This document shows positions 1 to 6,946 of a stretch of DNA of 12,350 bases, one piece after another; positions within the stretch are counted from its first letter, which is position 1, and every line of letters starts with the position of its first letter. Source of the DNA: Dysgonamonadaceae bacterium. Its GTDB lineage: Bacteria > Bacteroidota > Bacteroidia > Bacteroidales > Azobacteroidaceae. The stretch covers positions 1 through 12,350 of the forward strand of contig JAIRSN010000234.1 of NCBI GenBank assembly GCA_031255425.1. Direction: 5' to 3'. The notes beneath the pieces are model-generated. The model worked only from the letters and a program-made list of their open reading frames with translations. It was not told the origin of the DNA and did no database searches. Both the position numbers and the translations under genes were made by a program.

Positions 1-200
1 TTCAAATATAATAATACTCCTGGCTTATGCTTTTTTAGCACTCCTGCCAATTCAAAATACAAACATAGGGACTATTTGCGAAGCATAGGAAACGGCATCC
101 TGCGTTGCCCTTTCATCACACCATATATATATAGATAAAAGAGGCTACCCTCCGGACTGCACCTCCGCCCCCCCCCGGCATAGGCTTCGAGGCGGGAATA
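1..200. other. Gene-free stretch at left edge
   Basis: I see no credible gene here. The stretch is AT-rich up to about 140, with an alternating TA run at 125-134, then becomes C-rich, with nine consecutive C residues at 168-176. A 63-codon open frame on the minus strand (263-72) covers most of it, but it crosses the homopolymer and palindromic DNA and matches no family I know. The stretch leads into the large palindrome at 201-285. A TA run beside hairpin repeats also occurs near 6111-6122, so this may be part of a dispersed intergenic repeat. Confidence 0.5.
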
Positions 201-285
201 ACCGCTCGATGCAGCCGGCGTTAAAAATGGATTACTGTTTGAGCGAAGCGAGTTGTAATCCATTTAGCCGGCAAATCGAAGCGGT
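201..285. repeat. Large imperfect palindrome (three stacked arms)
   Basis: Three nested inverted repeats share one centre. The outer arms are 201-210 (ACCGCTCGAT) and 275-285, which pair with one extra A on the right. The middle arms are GCCGGC at 214-219 and 267-272. The inner arms are AAATGGATTAC at 225-235 and its exact complement at 255-265. The central loop (236-254) itself holds a short GCGAAGC-type hairpin. Pairing is read directly from the sequence; a role as a cruciform, structured RNA or miniature repeat element is inference. The two strands would fold about equally well. Confidence 0.75.
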
Positions 286-300
286 CCGCCAAGAAGCCAA

Positions 301-354
301 GCCTTGATTTTTTTTGGTTCTTTTTTGCATCAAGGCAAAAAAGAACAATCAGGC
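301..354. repeat. Strong hairpin with a 12-bp perfect stem
   Basis: GTTCTTTTTTGC at 317-328 pairs perfectly with GCAAAAAAGAAC at 335-346 around the loop ATCAAG. A second outer stem, 301-309 with 347-354, pairs with one bulged T. There is no open frame close upstream on either strand that obviously needs a terminator, so this is more likely a dispersed intergenic repeat than a simple terminator. It is followed at once by the GGCGCAGCCGT direct repeats. Confidence 0.75.
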
Positions 355-362
355 AAGCCGAA

Positions 363-392
363 GGCGCAGCCGTAGCTTGGCGGCGCAGCCGT
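363..392. repeat. Direct repeat GGCGCAGCCGT, two copies
   Basis: The 11-mer GGCGCAGCCGT occurs at 363-373 and again at 382-392. The longer form GGCGGCGCAGCCG at 379-391 is found again, exactly and in reverse complement, at 6210-6222 between aspS and argR. The two gaps therefore share a repeat family. I cannot assign a function. Confidence 0.7.
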
Positions 393-438
393 CTGAAGGC
401 AATCGAATCATATCCTTTTAATAAAAAAAAATTTTTAT

Positions 439-446
439 TACCTTTG
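439..446 (+). promoter_or_regulatory. metK promoter, -7 box TACCTTTG
   Basis: TACCTTTG matches the Bacteroidetes -7 consensus TAnnTTTG and lies just upstream of the SAM-II-like element. No clear TTTG-type -33 box is visible at the expected distance; the region upstream is an A/T run. Transcription would start near 452-455, giving a leader of roughly 135 nt that contains the whole aptamer. Confidence 0.6.
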
Positions 447-460
447 TCGCGGTATTAGAG

Positions 461-515
461 AGTGGACAGATTTGTAATGCTTGCAACCACAGAAAAAAAA
501 TGCTAAAAAATTCCG
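461..515 (+). ncRNA. SAM-II-like riboswitch aptamer in the metK leader
   Basis: The element has the parts of a SAM-II pseudoknot in the right order. P1 is GTGG at 462-465 with CCAC at 487-490. The first loop carries the conserved GATTT at 469-473. The 5' pseudoknot strand lies in TGCTTGCA at 478-485. A short A-rich linker follows, then TGCTAAAAA at 501-509. Pseudoknot pairing can form between GCA (483-485) and TGC (501-503), and between AAT (476-478) and ATT (510-512). SAM-II binds S-adenosylmethionine, the product of the gene downstream, so feedback control of metK is expected. The class is best known from Alphaproteobacteria, where it usually occludes the ribosome site. Here the aptamer ends about 72 nt before the ATG, so the switching part is not obvious. 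The assignment rests on remembered motifs, not on a covariance search. Confidence 0.8.
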
Positions 516-587
516 GTTACCCCATTTCAAATCTCCCGCCACATTACCATCCATAATAACAGTAAAATCTTTAAAAATTAATTAGAA

Positions 588-1856
588 ATGAGTTATTTAT
601 TTACCTCCGAATCCGTATCGGAAGGGCATCCCGACAAAGTAGCCGATCAGATTTCCGACGCGCTGCTGGACCAGTTTCTTGCCTACGATCCGGAATCCAA
701 AGTTGCATGCGAAACATTAGTAACCACCGGTCAGGTAGTGTTGGCCGGAGAAGTCAAATCCAAATCGTACATCGACATTCCCGAAGTAGCCCGGCGGGTG
801 ATAGAGCGAATCGGTTACACGAAAAGCGAATACCAGTTCGAGGCAAAGTCCTGCGGTATCCTTAGCGCCATCCACGAACAGTCGGGCGACATCAACCGCG
901 GCGTGGAACGGAAAGACCCGCTCAACCAGGGCGCCGGCGACCAGGGGATGATGTTCGGCTACGCAACGAAAGAAACCGCGAACTACATGCCGCTCGCCCT
1001 GGATTTATCCCACCAACTGCTGATTGAACTGGCGCATATCCGCAAACACGAAATCGCGTTGATGCCCTACCTTCGCCCCGATGCCAAATCGCAGGTGACC
1101 ATCCGTTACAACGACAGCGGAATCCCCGAAAAGATAGACACCATCGTCGTTTCAACCCAGCACGACGAGTTTATCCCCGGAGCAGACGAAGCGATGCAGG
1201 CAAAAATAGCGGAAGACGTCCGGACGATTCTGGTGCCGCGCGTAAAAGCGAAATACCCCGAATCGATACAGGTCCTGTTTGACAACGAGATAAAATACCA
1301 CGTCAACCCGACCGGGAAATTCGTTATCGGCGGCCCGCACGGAGACACCGGGTTGACCGGACGGAAAATCATCGTAGACACTTACGGCGGCAAAGGAGCG
1401 CACGGAGGCGGCGCATTTTCGGGCAAAGACCCTTCCAAAGTCGATCGTTCGGCAGCCTATGCCGCCCGTCACATCGCGAAAAACCTGGTAGCAGCCGGTA
1501 TTTCCGATGAGATATTGGTGCAAGTTGCCTACGCCATCGGGGTTGCCGAACCCATGAACATCTTTATCAATACGTACGGAAAGAGCAAAATCAACCTGAA
1601 CGACGGACAGATAGCGGAAAAAGTGGCGGCAATCTTCGACATGCGACCCAAAGCCATCGAAACCCGGCTGAAACTGCGTCATCCGATTTACCAGGAAACA
1701 GCCGCCTACGGTCACATGGGACGCCAACCGGAAACGGTAACAAAAACCTTTTCCTCCCGCTACGATAATGAGCCGTTCAAAGAAGTGACGGTCGAGTTAT
1801 TCACCTGGGAAAAGTTGGATTACGTAGATAAAATCAAGAAAACATTCGGAATCTGA
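588..1856 (+). CDS. metK: S-adenosylmethionine synthase
   Basis: This cytosolic enzyme makes S-adenosylmethionine from methionine and ATP, releasing phosphate and pyrophosphate. The 422-residue product is a full-length bacterial MetK. The N-terminal GHPDK motif (residues 13-17) binds ATP and Mg. The signature [12 protein letters not shown] is at 115-126, [13 protein letters not shown] at 248-260, and the P-loop-like [16 protein letters not shown] at 273-288. It is longer than the 384-residue E. coli enzyme, partly through small insertions in the middle and at the C-terminus, which I believe is normal for Bacteroidetes. The ATG at 588 is chosen because [17 protein letters not shown] matches family N-termini; no Shine-Dalgarno sequence is visible. 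The gene appears monocistronic, with a SAM-II-like aptamer in its leader and a hairpin after its stop. Confidence 0.97.
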   Translation: MSYLFTSESVSEGHPDKVADQISDALLDQFLAYDPESKVACETLVTTGQVVLAGEVKSKSYIDIPEVARRVIERIGYTKSEYQFEAKSCGILSAIHEQSGDINRGVERKDPLNQGAGDQGMMFGYATKETANYMPLALDLSHQLLIELAHIRKHEIALMPYLRPDAKSQVTIRYNDSGIPEKIDTIVVSTQHDEFIPGADEAMQAKIAEDVRTILVPRVKAKYPESIQVLFDNEIKYHVNPTGKFVIGGPHGDTGLTGRKIIVDTYGGKGAHGGGAFSGKDPSKVDRSAAYAARHIAKNLVAAGISDEILVQVAYAIGVAEPMNIFINTYGKSKINLNDGQIAEKVAAIFDMRPKAIETRLKLRHPIYQETAAYGHMGRQPETVTKTFSSRYDNEPFKEVTVELFTWEKLDYVDKIKKTFGI

Positions 1857-1913
1857 ACGAATCATGAAAACAATCCGGCTCGTTTGTCTTTGATCCGACT
1901 TTCTGTCAAGTTA

Positions 1914-1970
1914 TTCCGGGGCAACAAGCGCTTTCGGGCGCTGTTCCCCGGAAGAACAAGCGTTATTTTT
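1914..1970 (+). terminator. Likely terminator after metK
   Basis: TTCCGGGG at 1914-1921 pairs with CCCCGGAA at 1946-1953. The stem continues with AACA/TGTT and GCGC/GCGC, with one bulged base at 1922 and one at 1927, leaving the loop TTTCGG. Sixteen pairs in all make a very stable hairpin. A run of five T (1966-1970) follows, but about 12 nt beyond the stem, farther than in a textbook intrinsic terminator. It sits between metK and the ald promoter, which fits termination. Confidence 0.6.
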
Positions 1971-2024
1971 AAGAAAATTAATCAAATTGTCACCTGAATT
2001 TTTTCACAATCCGAAAAGATATTA

Positions 2025-2032
2025 TACTTTTG
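2025..2032 (+). promoter_or_regulatory. ald promoter, -7 box TACTTTTG
   Basis: TACTTTTG matches TAnnTTTG. A T-rich run ending in TTTC lies about 20 bp upstream (near 2001-2005) and could serve as a poor -33 element. Transcription would start near 2040, giving a leader of roughly 27 nt before the ald ATG. Confidence 0.55.
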
Positions 2033-2066
2033 TCCCTGAAATAATTTATTAAATTCATAATGTATC

Positions 2067-3152
2067 ATGAAAATTGGTATTCCAAAAGAAATTAAAAACA
2101 ATGAGAACCGCGTTTCATTGACTCCGGGAGGCGCTTATGCGCTGATTCAACAAGGCCACGAAGTGTATATCCAAACCCATGCCGGAGCCAACAGCGGTTT
2201 CAGCGACGACAGCTATGTCAAAGTCGGCGCGAAAATACTCCCCACAGCAGAAGACGTTTTTGCCGGGGCGGAAATGATTATGAAAGTGAAAGAACCGATT
2301 GCCTGCGAATACAAGTTGATTCGTCCCAATCAGTTGTTGTTCACCTATTTTCACTTTGCTGCCGACGAAACGCTTACCCGGGCGATGATCGAAAGCAATG
2401 CCATCTGTTTAGCTTACGAAACGGTCGAAAAACCGGACCGTACCCTGCCGTTGCTGATTCCGATGTCGGAAGTTGCCGGGCGGATGTCCGTTCAGGAAGG
2501 CGCTAAATACCTGGAAAAACCGCAAGGAGGAAAAGGTATTTTATTGGGCGGCGTACCGGGCGTGAAACCTGCCAATGTATTGGTCTTAGGCGGAGGCGTC
2601 GTCGGGATGCATGCCGCGTTGATGGCTGCCGGACTGGGTGCCCAGGTAGCGATTATGGATATATCGCTTCCCCGCCTGCGTTATTTAAGCGAAACGATGC
2701 CCGCCAATGTGCAGACATTGATGTCGAGCCGTTACAATATCGAACAATTCCTTCCCAGTGCGGACTTGATTATCGGAGCCGTATTGATTCCGGGGGCAAA
2801 AGCGCCTCACCTGATCAATCGCGAAATGCTTCAACATATTTCCAGGGGGACGGTCCTGGTGGATGTAGCGATTGACCAGGGCGGTTGCTTCGAAACCTCT
2901 TGCCCGACCACCCATGCCGATCCGGTTTACGAAGTAGACGGCGTGATCCATTATTGCGTAGCCAACATTCCGGGAGCCGTACCGATGACTTCGACGGTTG
3001 CCTTGACGAATGCCACGCTGCCTTATGCGTCGCTTCTGGCGAACCTGGGCTGGGAAAAAGCGTGCGAAAAACACGCCGACCTGAAGGAAGGTTTGAATAT
3101 CGTACATGGAAAAGTTGTTAACAAAGCCGTAGCAGAGACATTTAACCTCTAA
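2067..3152 (+). CDS. ald: Alanine dehydrogenase
   Basis: The enzyme interconverts L-alanine and pyruvate plus ammonia, using NAD(H), in the cytosol. The 361-residue length is close to the usual 370. All key residues of the family are present at their usual numbers: Arg15 in the ENRVSLTP motif, Lys75 in MKVKEP, His96 in FTYFHFAAD, and Asp270 in DVAIDQGG. The NAD-binding glycine motif is at 174-180 (LGGGVVG) in a Rossmann domain spanning roughly 130-300. The ATG at 2067 is chosen because MKIGIPKEIK is the standard family start; the ATG at 2060 is out of frame. No Shine-Dalgarno sequence is seen, as is common in Bacteroidetes. The gene has its own promoter and ends at a hairpin, so it is probably a single-gene unit. 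A role in nitrogen balance or alanine use is known for the family, not shown here. Confidence 0.96.
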   Translation: MKIGIPKEIKNNENRVSLTPGGAYALIQQGHEVYIQTHAGANSGFSDDSYVKVGAKILPTAEDVFAGAEMIMKVKEPIACEYKLIRPNQLLFTYFHFAADETLTRAMIESNAICLAYETVEKPDRTLPLLIPMSEVAGRMSVQEGAKYLEKPQGGKGILLGGVPGVKPANVLVLGGGVVGMHAALMAAGLGAQVAIMDISLPRLRYLSETMPANVQTLMSSRYNIEQFLPSADLIIGAVLIPGAKAPHLINREMLQHISRGTVLVDVAIDQGGCFETSCPTTHADPVYEVDGVIHYCVANIPGAVPMTSTVALTNATLPYASLLANLGWEKACEKHADLKEGLNIVHGKVVNKAVAETFNL

Positions 3153-3169
3153 GTTTATACTATTCAACC

Positions 3170-3205
3170 GTGAACGGGCTAAGCGTATAAGCAAAGCCCG
3201 TTCAC
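3170..3205. terminator. Hairpin between the convergent ald and oxidoreductase genes
   Basis: GTGAACGGGCT at 3170-3180 pairs perfectly (11 bp) with AGCCCGTTCAC at 3195-3205 around a 14-nt loop. It lies 17 bp after the ald stop and 28 bp beyond the stop of the minus-strand gene. No proper T run follows on either strand, so intrinsic termination is possible but not certain. Its position between convergent genes favours a shared, two-way terminator. Confidence 0.5.
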
Positions 3206-3233
3206 AAAATTAAATCACACACTTCCGGAAATT

Positions 3234-4205
3234 TTACTTCGAACAGATCTGTTCCACCACCCAGTTGGTCAGCGCCCCGGTTTCTCCCGTCGAAGGGCAA
3301 GCGCCCTCTCCCTCCAGTTCGTTTACGATTGTTTGTATCATATCCATTTGAATATGTTGAGGTTTAGGAAAATTGAACGTTTCCACCCTGTTCCCCCTTC
3401 GCAGTTCGATGTCTGAAAAGGAAAAGGTGGAAAATGCAATCGAACCTTTTTCTCCGATGATTTCGATCCGGTCTCTTTCCGGCACACCGGAGGAAACATA
3501 CGACCAAACCGCCGAACCAATGGCTCCCGATTCAAACAGGAAAGAAGCGCCGACCGTGTCTTCCACTTCGTACAAGCCTCCCACGTTTCCGGTGATGCCG
3601 TTGGCTTTTATTATTTTCCCTGCCAGAAACATCAGGATGTCGAGGGTATGCGTCGCCATATCGTAGAAGTAACCGCCACCGGACAGGGCTTTTTTTATCC
3701 GCCAGGTATGAATGGAAACGTCGGTGTCGGTTGCCAGGGGCGGACGGAAAAATTCACCTTTCACAACGTGTATCTTGCCGGTAAGACCGCTGTCTATCAT
3801 TTCTTTTATTTTTAGAAAATAGTCCAGCGAACGGCGGTAGTATGCGACAAACAACTTTTGCCTGCATGTTTTGGCGGTTTCTATCATGCTCAAACATTCA
3901 TGGTAGGTCATCGCCATCGGCTTTTCGACATACACCGGCTTGCCGGCTTTCAGGGCGCGGATGGTCAATCCGGCATGGCTTTCGGGAGGCGTCGCGATAT
4001 AGACGGCATCCACTTCCGGGTCGCGGATCAGGTCATCGGCGTTTGAGTAGTATTTCGGAACATTGTGCCGGACGGCGTATTCCCTGGCTTTTTCCGCGTC
4101 GCGCCGCATCACGGCTACCAATGCCGCGTTTTTGCACTTGTAAAAAGCCGGACCGCTTTTGACTTCGCAGACGTCGCCGCAACCAATAATCCCCCAGCGT
4201 ATCAT
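3234..4205 (-). CDS. Gfo/Idh/MocA-family NAD(P)-dependent oxidoreductase
   Basis: The 323-residue product is a typical member of the glucose-fructose oxidoreductase / inositol dehydrogenase family. Its N-terminal Rossmann domain begins [11 protein letters not shown] (residues 2-12), with the conserved glycines. The family EKP motif (residues 94-96) carries the lysine that contacts the nicotinamide and substrate. In the C-terminal domain the [14 protein letters not shown] segment (176-189) supplies the Asp182 and His186 pair expected for catalysis. No signal peptide is present, so it is cytosolic. The substrate is probably a sugar or cyclitol but cannot be read from the sequence. Its start codon overlaps the aspS stop in an ATGA, so translation is probably coupled to that gene. 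I see no functional link to aspartyl-tRNA synthesis. Confidence 0.9.
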   Translation of the reverse strand: MIRWGIIGCGDVCEVKSGPAFYKCKNAALVAVMRRDAEKAREYAVRHNVPKYYSNADDLIRDPEVDAVYIATPPESHAGLTIRALKAGKPVYVEKPMAMTYHECLSMIETAKTCRQKLFVAYYRRSLDYFLKIKEMIDSGLTGKIHVVKGEFFRPPLATDTDVSIHTWRIKKALSGGGYFYDMATHTLDILMFLAGKIIKANGITGNVGGLYEVEDTVGASFLFESGAIGSAVWSYVSSGVPERDRIEIIGEKGSIAFSTFSFSDIELRRGNRVETFNFPKPQHIQMDMIQTIVNELEGEGACPSTGETGALTNWVVEQICSK

Positions 4206-5953
4206 AAGGGAAGTGTTATTTTCAGATGCAACTCGTCCAATTGTTCCTGGGATACGGTAGAGGGAGCGTCAAACATAACGTCCCGTCCCGAATTGTTTTT
4301 GGGGAAGGCGATGCAATCGCGAATGGAGTCCAATCCGGCGAATAGGGACACGAGGCGGTCTAATCCGAAGGCAATCCCGCCGTGGGGGGGCGCCCCGTAT
4401 TTGAAAGCGTTCATCAGGAATCCGAACTGTGCCTGTGCCTGTTCTTCCGAAAATCCGAGGACGGAAAACATCTTTTGCTGCAATTCACTGTTGTAAATAC
4501 GGATCGAGCCGCCGCCGACTTCCACGCCGTTGATAACCATGTCGTAAGCGTTGGCTCGCACGTCGCCCGGACGGGATTCCAACAGGGGAATATCTTCCGG
4601 TTTGGGGCTGGTAAAGGGATGATGTTTGGCAAAATAACGCTTCAACTCTTCGTCGTATTCCAATAAGGGGAAGTCGGTTACCCAAAGGCAATTGAACTGG
4701 TTTTTGTTTCGCAGTCCCAGGCGGGCGCCCATTTCCAGGCGGAGTTCCGACAACTGTTTTTGGGTCTTTTCGACTTCTCCGCACAGGATCAGCAGCAAGT
4801 CGCCCGGTTGGGCTTTTGCCCGGTCGATCCACCCTTGCAGGTCTTGGGGGGAATAGAACTTGTCGACAGACGATTTCAGCGTTCCGTCGGCATCGTAACG
4901 TACGTAGACCAATCCTTTGGCGCCGATTTGCGGACGTTTTACATAGTCGGTCAGTTCGTCCAACTGTTTGCGGGTGTACGAGGCGCAGCCTTCCGCGCAA
5001 ATCATCCCCACATATCCGGCGCTGTCGAAGACGCCAAAGCCTTTGCCTGTTGTCAGGTCTTTGATTTCGATGAATTGCATCCCAAACCGGGTATCCGGCT
5101 TGTCCGAACCATACAGGCGCATCGCGTCGGCATACGGCAGGCGCGGGAAAGTGGGAATATCTATTCCCTTGATTGCCTTGAACAGGTATTGGGTCAATCC
5201 TTCAAAGATATTCAGTATATCTTCCTGTTCCACAAACGACATCTCGCAGTCGATTTGGGTAAATTCCGGTTGACGGTCGGCTCGCAGGTCTTCGTCGCGG
5301 TAGCATTTTACAATCTGGAAGTAACGGTCGAATCCCGACACCATCAATAATTGCTTGAACAGTTGGGGCGATTGCGGCAAGGCATAAAACTCTCCCGGAT
5401 TCATTCGCGAGGGCACAATAAAATCGCGGGCGCCTTCGGGGGTTGAGCCGACCAGTACGGGGGTTTCCACTTCCATAAAGTTTCGTTCGTTCAGGTAGCT
5501 GCGCACGGCAAATGCCATCCGGTGCCGCAATTCCAGGTTGGACCGAACGGAAGTTCTCCGTAAATCCAGGTAACGGTATTTCATTCGCAGGTCGTCGCCG
5601 CCGTCGGTGTCTTCTTCTATGGTAAACGGGGGCGTATCGGAGGGATTGAGCGTCGTCAACTCTGTTGCGATAATTTCGATCTCGCCGGTAGGGAGATTCG
5701 GGTTTTTGTTGGACCGTTCGGCAACTGTTCCTTTCACTTGAACGACCCATTCGCGTCCCAACTTTGCGGCCTGGTCGCACAACCCGGAATTGACATCCTG
5801 ATTGAAAACAACCTGGGTGATGCCGTAGCGGTCGCGAAGGTCTACGAAAATCATTCCGCCGAATTTCCGGGCTTTTTGTACCCATCCGGCTAATGTCACT
5901 GCTTGATTTAAATCGGTAAGGCGGAGCGCTCCGCAAGTTTTTGTTCTGTACAT
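4202..5953 (-). CDS. aspS: Aspartyl-tRNA synthetase (class II)
   Basis: It charges tRNA(Asp) with aspartate, using ATP, in the cytosol. The 583-residue length is that of a bacterial-type AspRS. An N-terminal OB-fold anticodon-binding domain covers about residues 1-105 ([21 protein letters not shown] near 21-41). The class II core follows: the [10 protein letters not shown] segment at 169-178, QSPQLFKQ at 194-201, and motif 2 at 217-233 with Arg219 and the RQPEFTQ stretch. Between motifs 2 and 3 is the bacterial GAD insertion. Motif 3, GGIAFGLDR, is at 525-533 and holds the ATP-binding arginine. The ATG at 5953 fits the family start MYRTKTCG. It is the first gene of a two-gene minus-strand unit with the oxidoreductase. 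I cannot tell whether it also charges tRNA(Asn). Confidence 0.97.
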   Translation of the reverse strand: MYRTKTCGALRLTDLNQAVTLAGWVQKARKFGGMIFVDLRDRYGITQVVFNQDVNSGLCDQAAKLGREWVVQVKGTVAERSNKNPNLPTGEIEIIATELTTLNPSDTPPFTIEEDTDGGDDLRMKYRYLDLRRTSVRSNLELRHRMAFAVRSYLNERNFMEVETPVLVGSTPEGARDFIVPSRMNPGEFYALPQSPQLFKQLLMVSGFDRYFQIVKCYRDEDLRADRQPEFTQIDCEMSFVEQEDILNIFEGLTQYLFKAIKGIDIPTFPRLPYADAMRLYGSDKPDTRFGMQFIEIKDLTTGKGFGVFDSAGYVGMICAEGCASYTRKQLDELTDYVKRPQIGAKGLVYVRYDADGTLKSSVDKFYSPQDLQGWIDRAKAQPGDLLLILCGEVEKTQKQLSELRLEMGARLGLRNKNQFNCLWVTDFPLLEYDEELKRYFAKHHPFTSPKPEDIPLLESRPGDVRANAYDMVINGVEVGGGSIRIYNSELQQKMFSVLGFSEEQAQAQFGFLMNAFKYGAPPHGGIAFGLDRLVSLFAGLDSIRDCIAFPKNNSGRDVMFDAPSTVSQEQLDELHLKITLPL

Positions 5954-5988
5954 GTATGTGGATTAAGAATTATTTATTATTCGAAGTG

Positions 5989-5996
5989 CAAAGATA
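5989..5996 (-). promoter_or_regulatory. aspS promoter, -7 box TATCTTTG
   Basis: On the minus strand TATCTTTG matches TAnnTTTG. It lies 35 bp upstream of the aspS ATG, giving a leader of roughly 27 nt. The region farther upstream is AT-rich and shows no clear TTTG at -33. Confidence 0.6.
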
Positions 5997-6036
5997 AATT
6001 AAATAATTCATATTCTTTTATTTTTTGACGAGCGCC

Positions 6037-6222
6037 GGCGCCGCAGGCGCTTTTATATTTTTGGGAGGCACGGCATATCGGTTTGGCTGCGGGTTATCAT
6101 CATCCTATACCTATATATATAAGGTGTAATGAAACAGTAAAAGCGGAAGCATCCGAAAACGTGCCGGAGTTAACATTTGCACTTTCGGAAAAACCCAAAA
6201 ATATAAAAGCGGCTGCGCCGCC
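6037..6222. repeat. MITE-like inverted repeat, arms of about 29 bp
   Basis: The right arm, 6194-6222, begins CCCAAAAATATAAAAGCG. The reverse complement of the left arm, 6037-6065, begins with the same 18 bases and differs at only two positions over 29. Inside are a shorter inverted pair (GGCACG at 6067-6072, CGTGCC at 6160-6165) and a central near-palindrome around the TA run at 6109-6126. I found no transposase frame. The layout, terminal arms around about 130 bp of non-coding DNA, resembles a miniature inverted-repeat element. Target-site duplications are not evident, so mobility is inference. Confidence 0.6.
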
Positions 6223-6370
6223 AAAAGCGGAAGCTCCGCTTTCGTGTTGGAGGTCTTTTTTGCAAAAGCGGAAGCTCCGCTTTCGTGTTGGAGGTCTTTT
6301 TCATAAAAGCGGAAGCTCCGCTTTCGTGTTGGAGATCTTTTTCATAAAAGCGGATACACCGCACCTCTTT
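6223..6370. repeat. 41-bp tandem array of short hairpins upstream of argR
   Basis: Three near-identical 41-bp units begin at 6223, 6264 and 6305, and a decayed fourth begins at 6346. Each starts with the hairpin AAAGCGGAAGCTCCGCTTT (8-bp stem, loop AGC), then CGTGTTGGAG and a T run. The decayed unit keeps AAAAGCGG but loses the rest. Related pieces (TATAAAAGCGGCTGCG) lie at about 6203 and 6376. The period is not a multiple of three, so the array is not a coding repeat. The T run is about 15 nt from the stem, too far for good intrinsic termination. The array lies upstream of the argR promoter, outside the predicted transcript. Confidence 0.85.
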
Positions 6371-6437
6371 AAAATTATAAAAGCGGCTGCGTGTCCCCAA
6401 AAAATTATGGGAATAAATATACAAGTGATGAAATAAA

Positions 6438-6451
6438 TGTATAATTTTGCA
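6438..6451 (+). promoter_or_regulatory. Candidate ArgR operator (ARG box) at the argR promoter
   Basis: TGTATAATTTTGCA resembles the ArgR half-site pattern TGnATAATTnTnCA and is symmetric at five of seven base pairs. It overlaps the -7 box, so a bound ArgR hexamer would block transcription of the whole operon, argR included. Only one box is visible, whereas ARG boxes often come in pairs. The assignment is inference from pattern and position. Confidence 0.35.
6442..6449 (+). promoter_or_regulatory. Arginine operon promoter, -7 box TAATTTTG
   Basis: TAATTTTG matches TAnnTTTG. Transcription would begin near 6455-6457, leaving a leader of only about 16 nt before the argR ATG. No convincing -33 element is seen. 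This is the only promoter-like box I find for the six-gene operon. Confidence 0.55.
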
Positions 6452-6471
6452 AGCTCAAAGGATATTTATAC

Positions 6472-6945
6472 ATGAAAACAAAAGAAGAACGATTATTAAA
6501 AATCACGGAACTGGTACGGAACAACTCCATCAACAACCAGGAAGAGTTATTGGTATTATTAAGTAACCACGGCTTTGAAATCACACAGGCAACCCTGTCG
6601 CGCGACATCAAACAATTGAAAATCATCAAATGCCCGGATGCCGGAGGAAGTTATATTTATACAATCCCGGGTGAATATGGATACCAGTCCAAACATCCGG
6701 ATATAAAAAAAGAAATGAGCGAACTGTCCGACCTCGGGTTCCTGTCCCTCGATTTTTCCGGCAACCTGGTCGTGATACGCACACGCCCGGGTTACGCGAT
6801 GGGCATCGCATCCGACATCGATAAACGATCGTCCGGCGCTATATTGGGCACAATTGCCGGCGACGACACGATTTTGTTAATCCCGAAAGAAGGATACAGC
6901 AGAATACAAGTTATCAAGACATTAAAAGAACTGAACATAAAATAA
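6472..6945 (+). CDS. argR: Arginine repressor ArgR
   Basis: ArgR senses L-arginine and controls arginine genes as a DNA-binding hexamer. The 157-residue length is standard. The N-terminal winged helix-turn-helix covers about residues 1-70, with the recognition segment QATLSRDIKQLKI at 39-51. The C-terminal domain (about 85-157) forms the trimer and binds arginine; its GTIAGDDT motif at 126-133 holds the Asp pair that contacts the ligand. An AAAGGA Shine-Dalgarno-like stretch at 6457-6462 lies 9 nt before the ATG, which is unusual here and supports this start. It is the first gene of the operon, and the acyltransferase follows after 1 bp. A possible ARG box overlaps the promoter, so self-control is likely. 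Confidence 0.95.
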   Translation: MKTKEERLLKITELVRNNSINNQEELLVLLSNHGFEITQATLSRDIKQLKIIKCPDAGGSYIYTIPGEYGYQSKHPDIKKEMSELSDLGFLSLDFSGNLVVIRTRPGYAMGIASDIDKRSSGAILGTIAGDDTILLIPKEGYSRIQVIKTLKELNIK

Positions 6946-6946
6946 G

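Noticed and set aside
72..263. 63-codon minus-strand open frame at the left edge
   Set aside because: It crosses a C9 run and one arm of the palindrome, has no family resemblance and no promoter or ribosome site.
1152..1727. 191-codon antisense frame inside metK
   Set aside because: It is a shadow of metK codon bias; the plus-strand reading is a complete, motif-perfect enzyme.
6223..6370. CRISPR array
   Set aside because: The units are identical end to end, with no unique spacers, and no cas genes are present.
6083..6436. 117-codon plus-strand frame (and a minus-strand partner) across the 41-bp repeats
   Set aside because: The repeat period is not a multiple of three and the product is low-complexity, so the frame is accidental.
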